DNA from: Lutibacter sp.
Lineage (GTDB): Bacteria; Bacteroidota; Bacteroidia; Flavobacteriales; Flavobacteriaceae
Reading direction: 5' to 3'
Assembly: GCA_030599055.1 (NCBI GenBank)
Contig: JAUVOS010000181.1
Coordinates: forward strand, 1 to 5,008
Length of the DNA stretch: 5,008 nucleotides
The position numbers and the translations under genes were made by a program. Positions 1 through 5,008 of the stretch are shown one piece after another; within the stretch, counting starts at the first letter, position 1, and each line of letters opens with the position of its first letter. The notes beneath the pieces are model-generated. The model did no database searches. It saw nothing but the letters and a program-made list of their open reading frames with translations, and was not told where the DNA came from.

Positions 1-923
1 AACTCATGGGTCATGTTATTGATAAAATCAGTTTTAATTGCAGCTAATTTTTTCTGTTTGTTTAGTTGGTATAAGGTCATTGCAAAAACGCCAATAATTG
101 TAGCGATAAAGACCATCGATAGTATTAAATTCTTTGATATACTTGATAATATATAGTTTTGTTTTTTTGGAAAATTTACATAAAGATGATAGTTCCCTTT
201 TCCATTTTCATCAGAAAACAAAGTTGTATAATAACTTTTACCTTTTTTAATTTTAAAATATCCTGACTTAACAGAGGTAAGCATATTATTGTCATAAATG
301 GCAAATTTAAAGGAGGTTTCTATCCCTCTATTTTTGAATTGACGACTTAACTTTTCTTTTAATTCATTGCTGTTAATTCTTGTATTTATAGGTGATTTTT
401 TTATTTCCTCATAGAGTGCATCTTTAAAATACTCTTTGTCAAGAGCTGTTAGTTCGCTAAAGCGAATAGTATGTTCTTCAGGGGTTAGCGCTTTAATGTC
501 CTTGTCACCAATGTAGTGTGTGCTTCTAAATATATCCTCTTTGCTAAATGTTCTTTTGAGTGTTACGCTATCATTGTTAAAAAAATCAGTTGGAACTTTA
601 TATTTTTGTTCAAGTATGGTGCGTGCATAGGTAAATTTTTCGTTGCTAGCAGTATCAATTTGCTGATAAATTATTTTAGAAATACCGGCTTCAGTTGCTA
701 AATTCCTGTCTTTTGTAAGTCCGCTAAACTTGTTTAAAAAATACTTGAGTTCTTTATTCTGAATATTTTTAGAAACAGTTTGAAGGGATGCGTGTACATC
801 ACTAGAAAATTGTTTTTCACGTATTTGCGTCGAATTACGTATCCAAAATATTTGGACAACGATAATCCCAATGAGAGCAATACTCATAACGGCAATAATC
901 AATAAAAATGTCGATTTACGCAT
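1..923 (-). CDS. Sensor histidine kinase, N-terminal part (cut by window edge)
   Basis: This is a membrane sensor kinase of a two-component system, read by hand as 307 codons from the ATG at 921-923 to the window edge. Residues 6-28 form a first transmembrane helix after a short basic start (MRKSTF). Residues about 29-263 form a hydrophilic, presumably periplasmic sensor region that I cannot assign to a named domain. Residues about 264-286 form a second helix. The H-box follows at 297-307 (KTDFINNMTHE) with phosphoacceptor His306, so the helical dimerisation domain starts here; the ATPase domain lies outside the window. The REKQFSSDVHASLQ stretch just after the first helix resembles Bacteroidota kinases of the RprX/PorY type. 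That is a family-level impression and not proof of a Por or T9SS role. No HAMP domain is obvious in the short link between helix 2 and the H-box. The stimulus and the partner regulator are not visible. Confidence 0.93.
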   Translation of the reverse strand, partial: MRKSTFLLIIAVMSIALIGIIVVQIFWIRNSTQIREKQFSSDVHASLQTVSKNIQNKELKYFLNKFSGLTKDRNLATEAGISKIIYQQIDTASNEKFTYARTILEQKYKVPTDFFNNDSVTLKRTFSKEDIFRSTHYIGDKDIKALTPEEHTIRFSELTALDKEYFKDALYEEIKKSPINTRINSNELKEKLSRQFKNRGIETSFKFAIYDNNMLTSVKSGYFKIKKGKSYYTTLFSDENGKGNYHLYVNFPKKQNYILSSISKNLILSMVFIATIIGVFAMTLYQLNKQKKLAAIKTDFINNMTHE

Positions 924-927
924 TGTT

Positions 928-935
928 CAAAAGTA
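928..935 (-). promoter_or_regulatory. Weak candidate -7 element before the histidine kinase
   Basis: TACTTTTG on the minus strand fits the Bacteroidota -7 consensus TAnnTTTG. It lies only 4 bp from the kinase ATG, so transcription from it would start at or inside the start codon and give a leaderless mRNA. No TTTG-like -33 element is seen 17-23 bp upstream (TAAA at a 19-bp spacing). The match may be chance in this AT-rich spacer. The rest of 936-1035 shows no gene and no clear terminator for coaE. Confidence 0.22.
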
Positions 936-1035
936 GGCTAATAAATTCTATTATTTTATAAGATTTGAATAAATTTAACACAAAAATCATGCTATTAACG
1001 ATAAATTAAGATAATTGTAAAATGATGAATACAAA

Positions 1036-1161
1036 ACGCAAAACGCAGTACGCGGTACGCGGTACGCGGTAAGCAATACGCAATACGCAGTACGCAAAGT
1101 GCAAAGCGTAAAGCATATTGCAAACCACGTAAAGCGCAAAGCATATTGCAAACCGCAAAAC
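1036..1161. repeat. Tandem heptanucleotide array, about 18 units
   Basis: The segment divides without any slip into 18 consecutive 7-bp units on the plus strand: acgcaaa, acgcagt, acgcggt three times, aagcaat, acgcaat, acgcagt, acgcaaa, gtgcaaa, gcgtaaa, gcatatt, gcaaacc, acgtaaa, gcgcaaa, gcatatt, gcaaacc, gcaaaac. The approximate consensus is RCGCAAW, with the GC at positions 2-4 best kept. The left half is most regular; the right half diverges and carries a 28-bp higher-order repeat. It is much richer in CG dinucleotides than the AT-rich surroundings. It lies between the coaE stop and the kinase start. No frame through it has a start codon leading to a credible protein. In layout it resembles the short tandem heptanucleotide repeats (STRR) known from cyanobacteria, though the sequence differs. 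Its function is unknown. Confidence 0.92.
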
Positions 1162-1167
1162 TAAAGG

Positions 1168-1761
1168 CTACAGCTCAAAGCTTATTTTTAACAACTTTTG
1201 ATGCAAATTATCGACTAGTTTCTCAGTAGTTTCCCAATCGATATTTTCGATTACAAAATCTGATTTTTCAACTTTAAGTTTGTCATCCCATTGATGTTGA
1301 ATGCGATCTTTTACTTGTTTTGGTGAAACATGATCTCTTTGTACAACTCTTTTAATTCGGGTTGCTTCGGGTGCAGTAACCGTTATTATATAATTGCATA
1401 AAGAATCACTTCCGTTTTCAAATAGAATAGCATTTTCATAGATTAAATAGGGTGCTTTTTGGCGTTTTTTAAATGCTAAAAAATCAAGATGTACGGCAGG
1501 ATGCACAATTGTATTTAACTGATTTAATTTTTTTGAATTACCAAAAACTTGCTTTGACAAATAAGACCGATTCAATTTATTTTTAATATATGCTTTTGTT
1601 CCAAAAACTGATTGTATTTCACGGATAAGTTTTGGATTGGTTTGCATCAATTTTTTAGCTTCAAGGTCAGCGATATATACGGGTATTCCTTTATTTATAA
1701 ATAGCTGTAACACACTTGTTTTACCGCTCCCTATGCCTCCTGTTAAACCTACGACCATCAT
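1168..1761 (-). CDS. coaE: Dephospho-CoA kinase
   Basis: CoaE is a cytoplasmic enzyme that phosphorylates the 3'-hydroxyl of dephospho-CoA with ATP, the last step of coenzyme A synthesis. The protein has 197 residues, normal for the family. The Walker A loop is GGIGSGKT at 8-15. An AD.EA motif at 31-35 supplies the conserved acidic residue Asp32. VHP at 86-88 is the family's conserved HP motif. The lid region carries RD at 142-143 followed by a QV..RI..Q pattern to residue 157. Two ATGs are adjacent (1759-1761 and 1756-1758), so the start may be one codon later. The start is 20 bp after the ybbR stop with no Shine-Dalgarno sequence, so the two genes are probably cotranscribed. The final codons (Phe-Glu-Leu-stop) lie in sequence that resembles the repeat downstream of the dehydrogenase gene and passes directly into the heptamer array. 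Confidence 0.97.
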   Translation of the reverse strand: MMVVGLTGGIGSGKTSVLQLFINKGIPVYIADLEAKKLMQTNPKLIREIQSVFGTKAYIKNKLNRSYLSKQVFGNSKKLNQLNTIVHPAVHLDFLAFKKRQKAPYLIYENAILFENGSDSLCNYIITVTAPEATRIKRVVQRDHVSPKQVKDRIQHQWDDKLKVEKSDFVIENIDWETTEKLVDNLHQKLLKISFEL

Positions 1762-1781
1762 AATATTAAGTGTTTTTCGTG

Positions 1782-2780
1782 TTAATTTGTGGGAGAATTC
1801 AGGTTCTCTTTTGATTTAAGATGCCGAATTAAATAAGTTACTTCTTGGGGTTTGATAGTATATTCTTTGATGAAATCGGGTTTATCAGACAAGAATAATT
1901 CCAATTTCTTTTTACTACGAGAGTTTTCAGTCGGATACTTACAAGTAAGATGAAAACTGGTGCTGTCTATTTTTTGATAATTGTCAAAAGTAACTTCATA
2001 TTTGATAGTAGCTATTTTTGGAAATAATTCCATGTGTACATTTTCCGGGATTTGAGGGAGATGGATGTCCAACTCCAATGTACCTTCCGTAAATTTGGAA
2101 ACTTCTCCAATTAATTTGACTTCTGTTACATCAAATGAAAGTTTGTCAAGCTCTTTTTGGGGCAGTAAAAGAGGTGTCGTTATAGTAAAATCTTGATTAA
2201 TGTCAGTTAATTCTTGTGTGCTCGTTTGAATAGAGTTGATATTGTTTATATATTTTTCCGGACCTTTAATAGTTAAACTGTCAGGAACAATCAGCAATTT
2301 TGTGGTAAGTTTATAACCCGATTTATAGCTTAATTGTACTTGTGAGATTATAGGAACCCTTTTTGTTTTAAGATTCCCTAAAAAGACGATAAGACTATCT
2401 TGATTAAAATGTATAAGCTGTGTTTTTTTTATCTGTTTTTGAATACTATGTATTTGTTTATTAGGCAAATAATAATAAGAATATTTTTTGAATGTTTTAA
2501 ATTCTGATAGATCAAATGACAGACTTTTTGTACGTAATTTATGACTGAGTATTTCAAATCCGGTCGCTTCTATTTGGACTTGAATTTGATTTGAAGGCGT
2601 ATTTTGAAAAAGTAAATTTTCTGGAATATTCGTGTAATTGATAGTATAGGTAGTCTGGTAAATATATTTCTCTGATAGGCTCGTAAAAAACCAATATACA
2701 GCTGATAGAAATAGCAATACCAAAAACACTTTTATTTTTGGATTAGTTCGAATTCTTTCAATATTCTTTTTAGCATTCAT
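1782..2780 (-). CDS. YbbR-like (CdaR-like) membrane-anchored protein
   Basis: This 332-residue protein has one N-terminal transmembrane helix at about 17-34, after a basic cytoplasmic start, and a long extracytoplasmic region rich in beta-type sequence. The best YbbR-domain signature is at about 156-205: a Lys-Leu segment, then VPDSLTIKGPEKYINNI with the typical P.....GP spacing, then a Thr/Leu-rich strand. More divergent repeats probably lie on either side (about 45-150 and 215-325). In Firmicutes, YbbR/CdaR regulates the diadenylate cyclase CdaA, but no cdaA is adjacent here, so a c-di-AMP role should not be assumed. The gene starts 38 bp beyond the yajC terminator and ends 20 bp before coaE. 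I infer a ybbR-coaE transcription unit. The family call is firm; the function is open. Confidence 0.88.
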   Translation of the reverse strand: MNAKKNIERIRTNPKIKVFLVLLFLSAVYWFFTSLSEKYIYQTTYTINYTNIPENLLFQNTPSNQIQVQIEATGFEILSHKLRTKSLSFDLSEFKTFKKYSYYYLPNKQIHSIQKQIKKTQLIHFNQDSLIVFLGNLKTKRVPIISQVQLSYKSGYKLTTKLLIVPDSLTIKGPEKYINNINSIQTSTQELTDINQDFTITTPLLLPQKELDKLSFDVTEVKLIGEVSKFTEGTLELDIHLPQIPENVHMELFPKIATIKYEVTFDNYQKIDSTSFHLTCKYPTENSRSKKKLELFLSDKPDFIKEYTIKPQEVTYLIRHLKSKENLNSPTN

Positions 2781-2796
2781 AATTTCACTTTCTTTA

Positions 2797-2804
2797 CAAA
2801 AATA
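2797..2804 (-). promoter_or_regulatory. Candidate -7 promoter element for ybbR-coaE
   Basis: TATTTTTG on the minus strand matches TAnnTTTG, 16 bp upstream of the ybbR ATG. A TTTG lies at 2818-2821, but the gap to it is only 13 bp, shorter than the usual 17-23 bp between -33 and -7 elements. At the normal spacing the -33 would fall in the T-tract of the preceding terminator. The position makes sense because ybbR follows a strong terminator and needs its own start. Confidence 0.42.
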
Positions 2805-2818
2805 GTGAAAAATATTTC

Positions 2819-2852
2819 AAAAAAAAAGTGAGCAAAACTGCCCACTTTTTTT
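2819..2852 (-). terminator. Intrinsic terminator after yajC
   Basis: The hairpin begins 13 bp after the yajC stop. In the minus-strand RNA, seven A's and GUGGGC pair with GCUCAC and seven U's around a six-base AGUUUU loop, giving an unbroken 13-bp stem that includes one G-U wobble. The U-tract runs to nine. In plus-strand RNA the same wobble position becomes an A-C mismatch, so the structure favours minus-strand transcription. It should end the transcript carrying DUF1573 and yajC, and nusB if that reads through. Confidence 0.88.
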
Positions 2853-2865
2853 AAATTGTTGCTTT

Positions 2866-3168
2866 TTATTTCTTTGTGATTTCTGTTTCTTTTAGAAAAC
2901 GTTTACTCATTTCCATAGAAATTGAGGACTTTTCAAATTTTATACGTCCAGCTTGCGTTTCAACGGTAACGGTACCTTCTGTGTCATTAGTATCGACAAT
3001 TTTACCATGAATTCCGCTGGTCATTACAACCTTTGATCCTTTTTTTATTTCTGCCTGAAATTTACGTTCCATTTTTTGACGCTTCAATTGTGGACGTATC
3101 ATAAATAAATAAAGTACTACAAAAAGTAGTAAAAAGGGTAACATGCCACTTCCTAGAATTTGATCCAT
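2866..3168 (-). CDS. yajC: Preprotein translocase subunit YajC
   Basis: YajC is a small inner-membrane protein that associates with SecDF and YidC, accessory to Sec-dependent export. This copy has 100 residues, typical for the family. A single transmembrane helix spans about 10-24 (PFLLLFVVLYLFMI). It is followed directly by the family signature RPQLKRQK at 25-32, which marks the start of the cytoplasmic part. The conserved KKGSKVVMTSGIHGKIV segment (42-58) is also family-typical. The gene starts 21 bp after the DUF1573 lipoprotein gene, with no Shine-Dalgarno sequence, and ends just before a strong terminator, so it is probably the last gene of its transcript. In many bacteria yajC sits by secDF; here no secDF is in view. 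Confidence 0.96.
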   Translation of the reverse strand: MDQILGSGMLPFLLLFVVLYLFMIRPQLKRQKMERKFQAEIKKGSKVVMTSGIHGKIVDTNDTEGTVTVETQAGRIKFEKSSISMEMSKRFLKETEITKK

Positions 3169-3189
3169 AATTATTATGTTTTAGTGTTA

Positions 3190-3705
3190 TTATTTTAGTT
3201 TTGGAATTTCTTTTATCCCTTTTTTTAAGTTTTCGTTGTATTTTGTGTCGTTAGGATCTGGTGTTACAAAACCTTTGACATATATTACTTCTATACCTTT
3301 TAGGGTATTTGTCGTTAAAGTAATGGATTTATTTTGTTTGTTTCGTCTACTTTTTGAATCAAATACAGCTTTGATCTCTCCTTTTTCTCCTGGTTTTATA
3401 AGTTTGTCTTTAGGCCATTCGGGCACAGTACAACCACAAGATGATTTTGCTTTTGTGATAATTAAATCGCTTTCTCCTGTATTTGTAAATTCAAACAAAG
3501 CATCTGCTTTCTCACCTTGTTTAATTGTTCCAAAATCAAAATCTTTTGAGACAAAAGTTATTTCTGCTAAACCTTTTGCTTTTTTGCTGTCTCTTTCTTG
3601 TGCTTTGGTTAAGTTTTTATCATTTACTTTGTTAGACGCATTCTGTTTGCATGAAAAGATGCTGATGCTTAAAATTACAAATAGTATAATAGTTAGTTTT
3701 TTCAT
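3190..3705 (-). CDS. DUF1573 domain lipoprotein
   Basis: This is a predicted lipoprotein of 171 residues. The N-terminus (MKKLTIILFVILSISIFSC) is a lipoprotein signal peptide with the lipid-bearing Cys19; the lipobox is IFSC rather than the classic LAGC, which is tolerated in Bacteroidota. A Lys/Asn-rich linker runs to about residue 45. The DUF1573 domain occupies about 47-147: a FDFGTIKQGEKA strand, FTNTGESDLIITKA, the characteristic SSCGCT motif at 88-93, and PGEKGEIKAVFDS. The fold is probably immunoglobulin-like. No biochemical function is established for the family to my knowledge. Cys90 and Cys92 could form a disulfide or bind metal; this is speculation. The gene lies 51 bp after nusB and 21 bp before yajC and is probably cotranscribed with yajC, which hints at an export-linked or envelope role. 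Confidence 0.92.
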   Translation of the reverse strand: MKKLTIILFVILSISIFSCKQNASNKVNDKNLTKAQERDSKKAKGLAEITFVSKDFDFGTIKQGEKADALFEFTNTGESDLIITKAKSSCGCTVPEWPKDKLIKPGEKGEIKAVFDSKSRRNKQNKSITLTTNTLKGIEVIYVKGFVTPDPNDTKYNENLKKGIKEIPKLK

Positions 3706-3734
3706 TTTTAAATAAGATTTTAAATAGATGCCTG

Positions 3735-3766
3735 CAAATTTAGTAAAATATTGATACTAAAGTAAA
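3735..3766 (-). promoter_or_regulatory. Candidate promoter for DUF1573-yajC
   Basis: TAAATTTG at 3735-3742 on the minus strand fits the Bacteroidota -7 consensus TAnnTTTG. A TTTA at 3763-3766, one base from the TTTG -33 element, lies 20 bp upstream, the expected spacing. The -33 part lies inside the last codons of nusB. The -7 element ends 29 bp before the ATG, leaving room for a short leader. This is the best-spaced promoter candidate in the window, and it would allow expression of the pair apart from nusB. Confidence 0.45.
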
Positions 3767-4695
3767 CCTCTCCCACTTTTATGAATACTTTTATTATTAT
3801 TGTAACCGACGAGTAGTTTATCTAATACTCCATTGATAAAAAAACTACTTTTTGGAGTGGCGTAATCTTTCGCTATTTCTATGTACTCATTAATACTAAC
3901 TTTAGTAGGGATTGAAGCAAAGTGGAAAAATTCTGTAATACCCATTACAATGAGAAGCTTATCAATTTTTATAATACGGTCAGTATCCCAATTTGGAGTA
4001 ATTTCATCAATATCTTTTTCATATTTACTGAAATTTAGAATTGATTTACGAAATAATTCCAAAGCGAATACTTTGTCCTCCAAATCTTTGTACAGATCAT
4101 CAGGTGTAAAAGGAGTCGTTGCTTTGAGTTTATTTAAATTTTGAACTATCCAAGTATTTACAAATGGAATGTCATCTACCCAACTAATTACTTCATCTTC
4201 ATAAAATGCAGCTAATTTTTCATTAGGTGCAATAATCTTTTTGTAAATAAATAACACAACTTTTTTATCGGCATAATAATCCGGCTGGGCTAAATCCATA
4301 TATTCAATAAATTCTTTATTCTTTTGAATTTTTTTCCAAATTATGTCCACTAATTCTTTATGATTTTGCCAATTAGGTTTGTTTTTTTCAACGGGATAAT
4401 CTTTTAATAAAATACCTTTTCTAAGTTGACGTAAAACCCGATTATTTGCAAAATTTGGACTGATTTCCAAAGAGGAATTTGATGGTAAATATTTTTCTTT
4501 AGATGCTTTTTCGAGAAGCATTGCTTTCTCAAGAAGTTCTATTAATAATTGTAAATCTAAGAGGTACAACTCGTGTAATCGTTCTATACTTTCATTCAGA
4601 TAGCGCTCTTGCGTGTCTAACTTGTCGTTTTGGGATAGCAAAACAGCATAAGCCGATTGCATTACTTTGATGCGTATATGTCTGCGATTGATCAT
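3757..4695 (-). CDS. nusB: Transcription antitermination factor NusB, long Bacteroidota form
   Basis: NusB binds boxA RNA with NusE (ribosomal protein S10) and promotes antitermination on rRNA operons. At 312 residues this copy is more than twice the E. coli length (139). Residues 4-24 (RRHIRIKVMQSAYAVLLSQN) match the first NusB helix, with a basic RNA-binding patch. The rest of the NusB domain resumes near 244 and is well kept to 295: an IDKLLIVMGITEF helix, then SIPTKVSINEYIEIAKDYAT, and FINGVLDKL at 286-294. So the extra sequence (about 25-210, helical, rich in Leu, Lys and Glu) lies inside the fold rather than before it. The tail after 295 is short and basic. The start is chosen because RRHIR follows it directly and a promoter-like site lies 24 bp upstream. 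NusB is followed by DUF1573-yajC with no visible terminator between. Confidence 0.95.
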   Translation of the reverse strand: MINRRHIRIKVMQSAYAVLLSQNDKLDTQERYLNESIERLHELYLLDLQLLIELLEKAMLLEKASKEKYLPSNSSLEISPNFANNRVLRQLRKGILLKDYPVEKNKPNWQNHKELVDIIWKKIQKNKEFIEYMDLAQPDYYADKKVVLFIYKKIIAPNEKLAAFYEDEVISWVDDIPFVNTWIVQNLNKLKATTPFTPDDLYKDLEDKVFALELFRKSILNFSKYEKDIDEITPNWDTDRIIKIDKLLIVMGITEFFHFASIPTKVSINEYIEIAKDYATPKSSFFINGVLDKLLVGYNNNKSIHKSGRGLL

Positions 4696-4719
4696 TAAAA
4701 GAACCTATTTTTAAGAGGA

Positions 4720-4727
4720 CAAATATA
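4720..4727 (-). promoter_or_regulatory. Candidate -7 promoter element for nusB
   Basis: TATATTTG on the minus strand matches TAnnTTTG and ends 24 bp before the nusB ATG, a sensible distance. I see no TTTG or TTG at the -33 position. A 10-bp palindrome (ATAAGCTTAT, 4773-4782) lies about 50 bp further upstream; I cannot give it a role. Confidence 0.42.
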
Positions 4728-4818
4728 ATATTTTACTTTACTTTGTTCGTTAATTGTGTCATATAATTTTTTATAAGCTTATTATTCCTCTGTATTATGG
4801 GCATGGCATATACTTATC

Positions 4819-4857
4819 AGCTTGAGGTTTACTTGCTCAGCCTACGACTCAAAAGCT
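4819..4857. other. Imperfect inverted repeat downstream of the dehydrogenase
   Basis: AGCTTGAG at 4819-4826 pairs with CTCAAAAGCT at 4848-4857 if two A's bulge, giving an 8-bp stem around a 21-base loop. No U-tract follows on the minus strand, so it is a poor intrinsic terminator. It is nevertheless the only hairpin of note after the dehydrogenase stop. The remainder of 4696-4870 holds no gene that I can support. Confidence 0.3.
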
Positions 4858-4879
4858 TATAGTTCACAACTTACAACTC
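4844..4879. repeat. Degenerate heptamer tract at the dehydrogenase 3' end
   Basis: Read on the minus strand the tract divides into gagttgt, aagttgt, gaactat, aagcttt, one extra t, then gagtcgt. The rough consensus is RAGYTKT. The first two units differ at one base; the third is weak. The tract starts inside the last codons of the dehydrogenase (GAG TTG TAA), so it supplies the stop codon. The unit aagcttt occurs again at the 3' end of coaE (1177-1183), next to gagctgt. With only five units and one slip this is much less certain than the array at 1036-1161. Confidence 0.5.
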
Positions 4880-5008
4880 AGCTTTTCTATCATCAATCCG
4901 TTTCTGAGCCAAATTAAATGCAGCTTGGTGTGAGCTTAAATTCTTTTCTTGGGCTAAATGGAGGATTTCTTGTGTCGTGTTGAATATGTTTTCTGTTCTT
5001 TGAACAGC
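4871..5008 (-). CDS. Probable leucine / Glu-Leu-Phe-Val dehydrogenase, C-terminal end
   Basis: Only the last 45 codons and the stop are in the window; the gene continues beyond 5008. Read by hand, the tail contains RTENIFNTTQEILHLAQE, then a stretch with HQAAFNLAQKRIDDRKAEL at the end. An N...T.EIL..A pattern followed by a helix with A...A..RI resembles the C-terminal helices of leucine dehydrogenases, NAD-dependent enzymes that deaminate branched-chain amino acids to 2-oxo acids. The fragment lacks the catalytic lysine and the nucleotide-binding fold, so the call rests on this tail alone. The gene ends 175 bp before the nusB start and is probably a separate transcription unit. Confidence 0.72.
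   Translation of the reverse strand, partial: AVQRTENIFNTTQEILHLAQEKNLSSHQAAFNLAQKRIDDRKAEL

Noticed and set aside
516..701. A 61-codon plus-strand reading frame
   Set aside because: It is antisense to the sensor region of the histidine kinase, whose frame runs unbroken from 923 to the window edge.
1022..1072. Short plus-strand frame starting at an ATG pair and running into the heptamer array
   Set aside because: It ends after 16 codons, and the composition simply reflects the repeat.
1036..1161. CRISPR array
   Set aside because: The units are 7 bp and contiguous, with no spacers of constant length and no cas genes in view.
1637..1819. A 60-codon plus-strand reading frame
   Set aside because: It overlaps the P-loop end of coaE and the ybbR stop on the other strand; it has no coding signature.
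2819..2852. Bidirectional terminator serving a plus-strand gene
   Set aside because: No plus-strand gene ends here, and the stem has an A-C mismatch in plus-strand RNA.
3236..3715. A 159-codon plus-strand reading frame
   Set aside because: It lies entirely opposite the DUF1573 lipoprotein gene, which has a clear signal peptide and domain. The plus-strand translation shows no family feature.
3881..4144. An 87-codon plus-strand reading frame
   Set aside because: It is antisense to the conserved C-terminal part of nusB and has no support of its own.

Overview
The window looks like an AT-rich chromosomal segment from a Bacteroidota member, most likely a flavobacterium. Three things point there: the gene set and order (long-form NusB, a DUF1573 lipoprotein, YajC, a YbbR-domain protein, CoaE), the lack of Shine-Dalgarno sequences before the starts, and TAnnTTTG-type -7 promoter elements upstream of several genes. 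All seven genes lie on the minus strand, so they read from high to low coordinates. I found no genus-level marker.

Read in transcription order, the window opens with the last 45 codons of a probable leucine/Glu-Leu-Phe-Val dehydrogenase (4871-5008). A 175-bp spacer with a degenerate 7-bp repeat follows. Next are nusB (3757-4695), a DUF1573 lipoprotein (3190-3705) and yajC (2866-3168). A strong hairpin terminator sits just after yajC (2819-2852). Then come a YbbR-like membrane-anchored protein (1782-2780) and coaE (1168-1761), 20 bp apart and probably cotranscribed. A 244-bp spacer contains a striking, phase-perfect array of about 18 heptanucleotide units (1036-1161). The window ends in the N-terminal 307 residues of a sensor histidine kinase (1-923), cut just after its phosphoacceptor histidine.

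Most genes are housekeeping: rRNA antitermination (NusB), a Sec/YidC accessory subunit (YajC), the last step of coenzyme A synthesis (CoaE), and an envelope protein with YbbR repeats. The DUF1573 lipoprotein and the kinase add envelope and sensing roles. I infer three or more transcription units: nusB, possibly reading into DUF1573-yajC, which also has its own promoter candidate; ybbR-coaE; and the kinase.

I see no defence, CRISPR, phage or transposon module. The least ordinary features are the heptamer array, a second diverged heptamer tract that shares a word with the 3' end of coaE, and a NusB fold apparently split by a large insertion.
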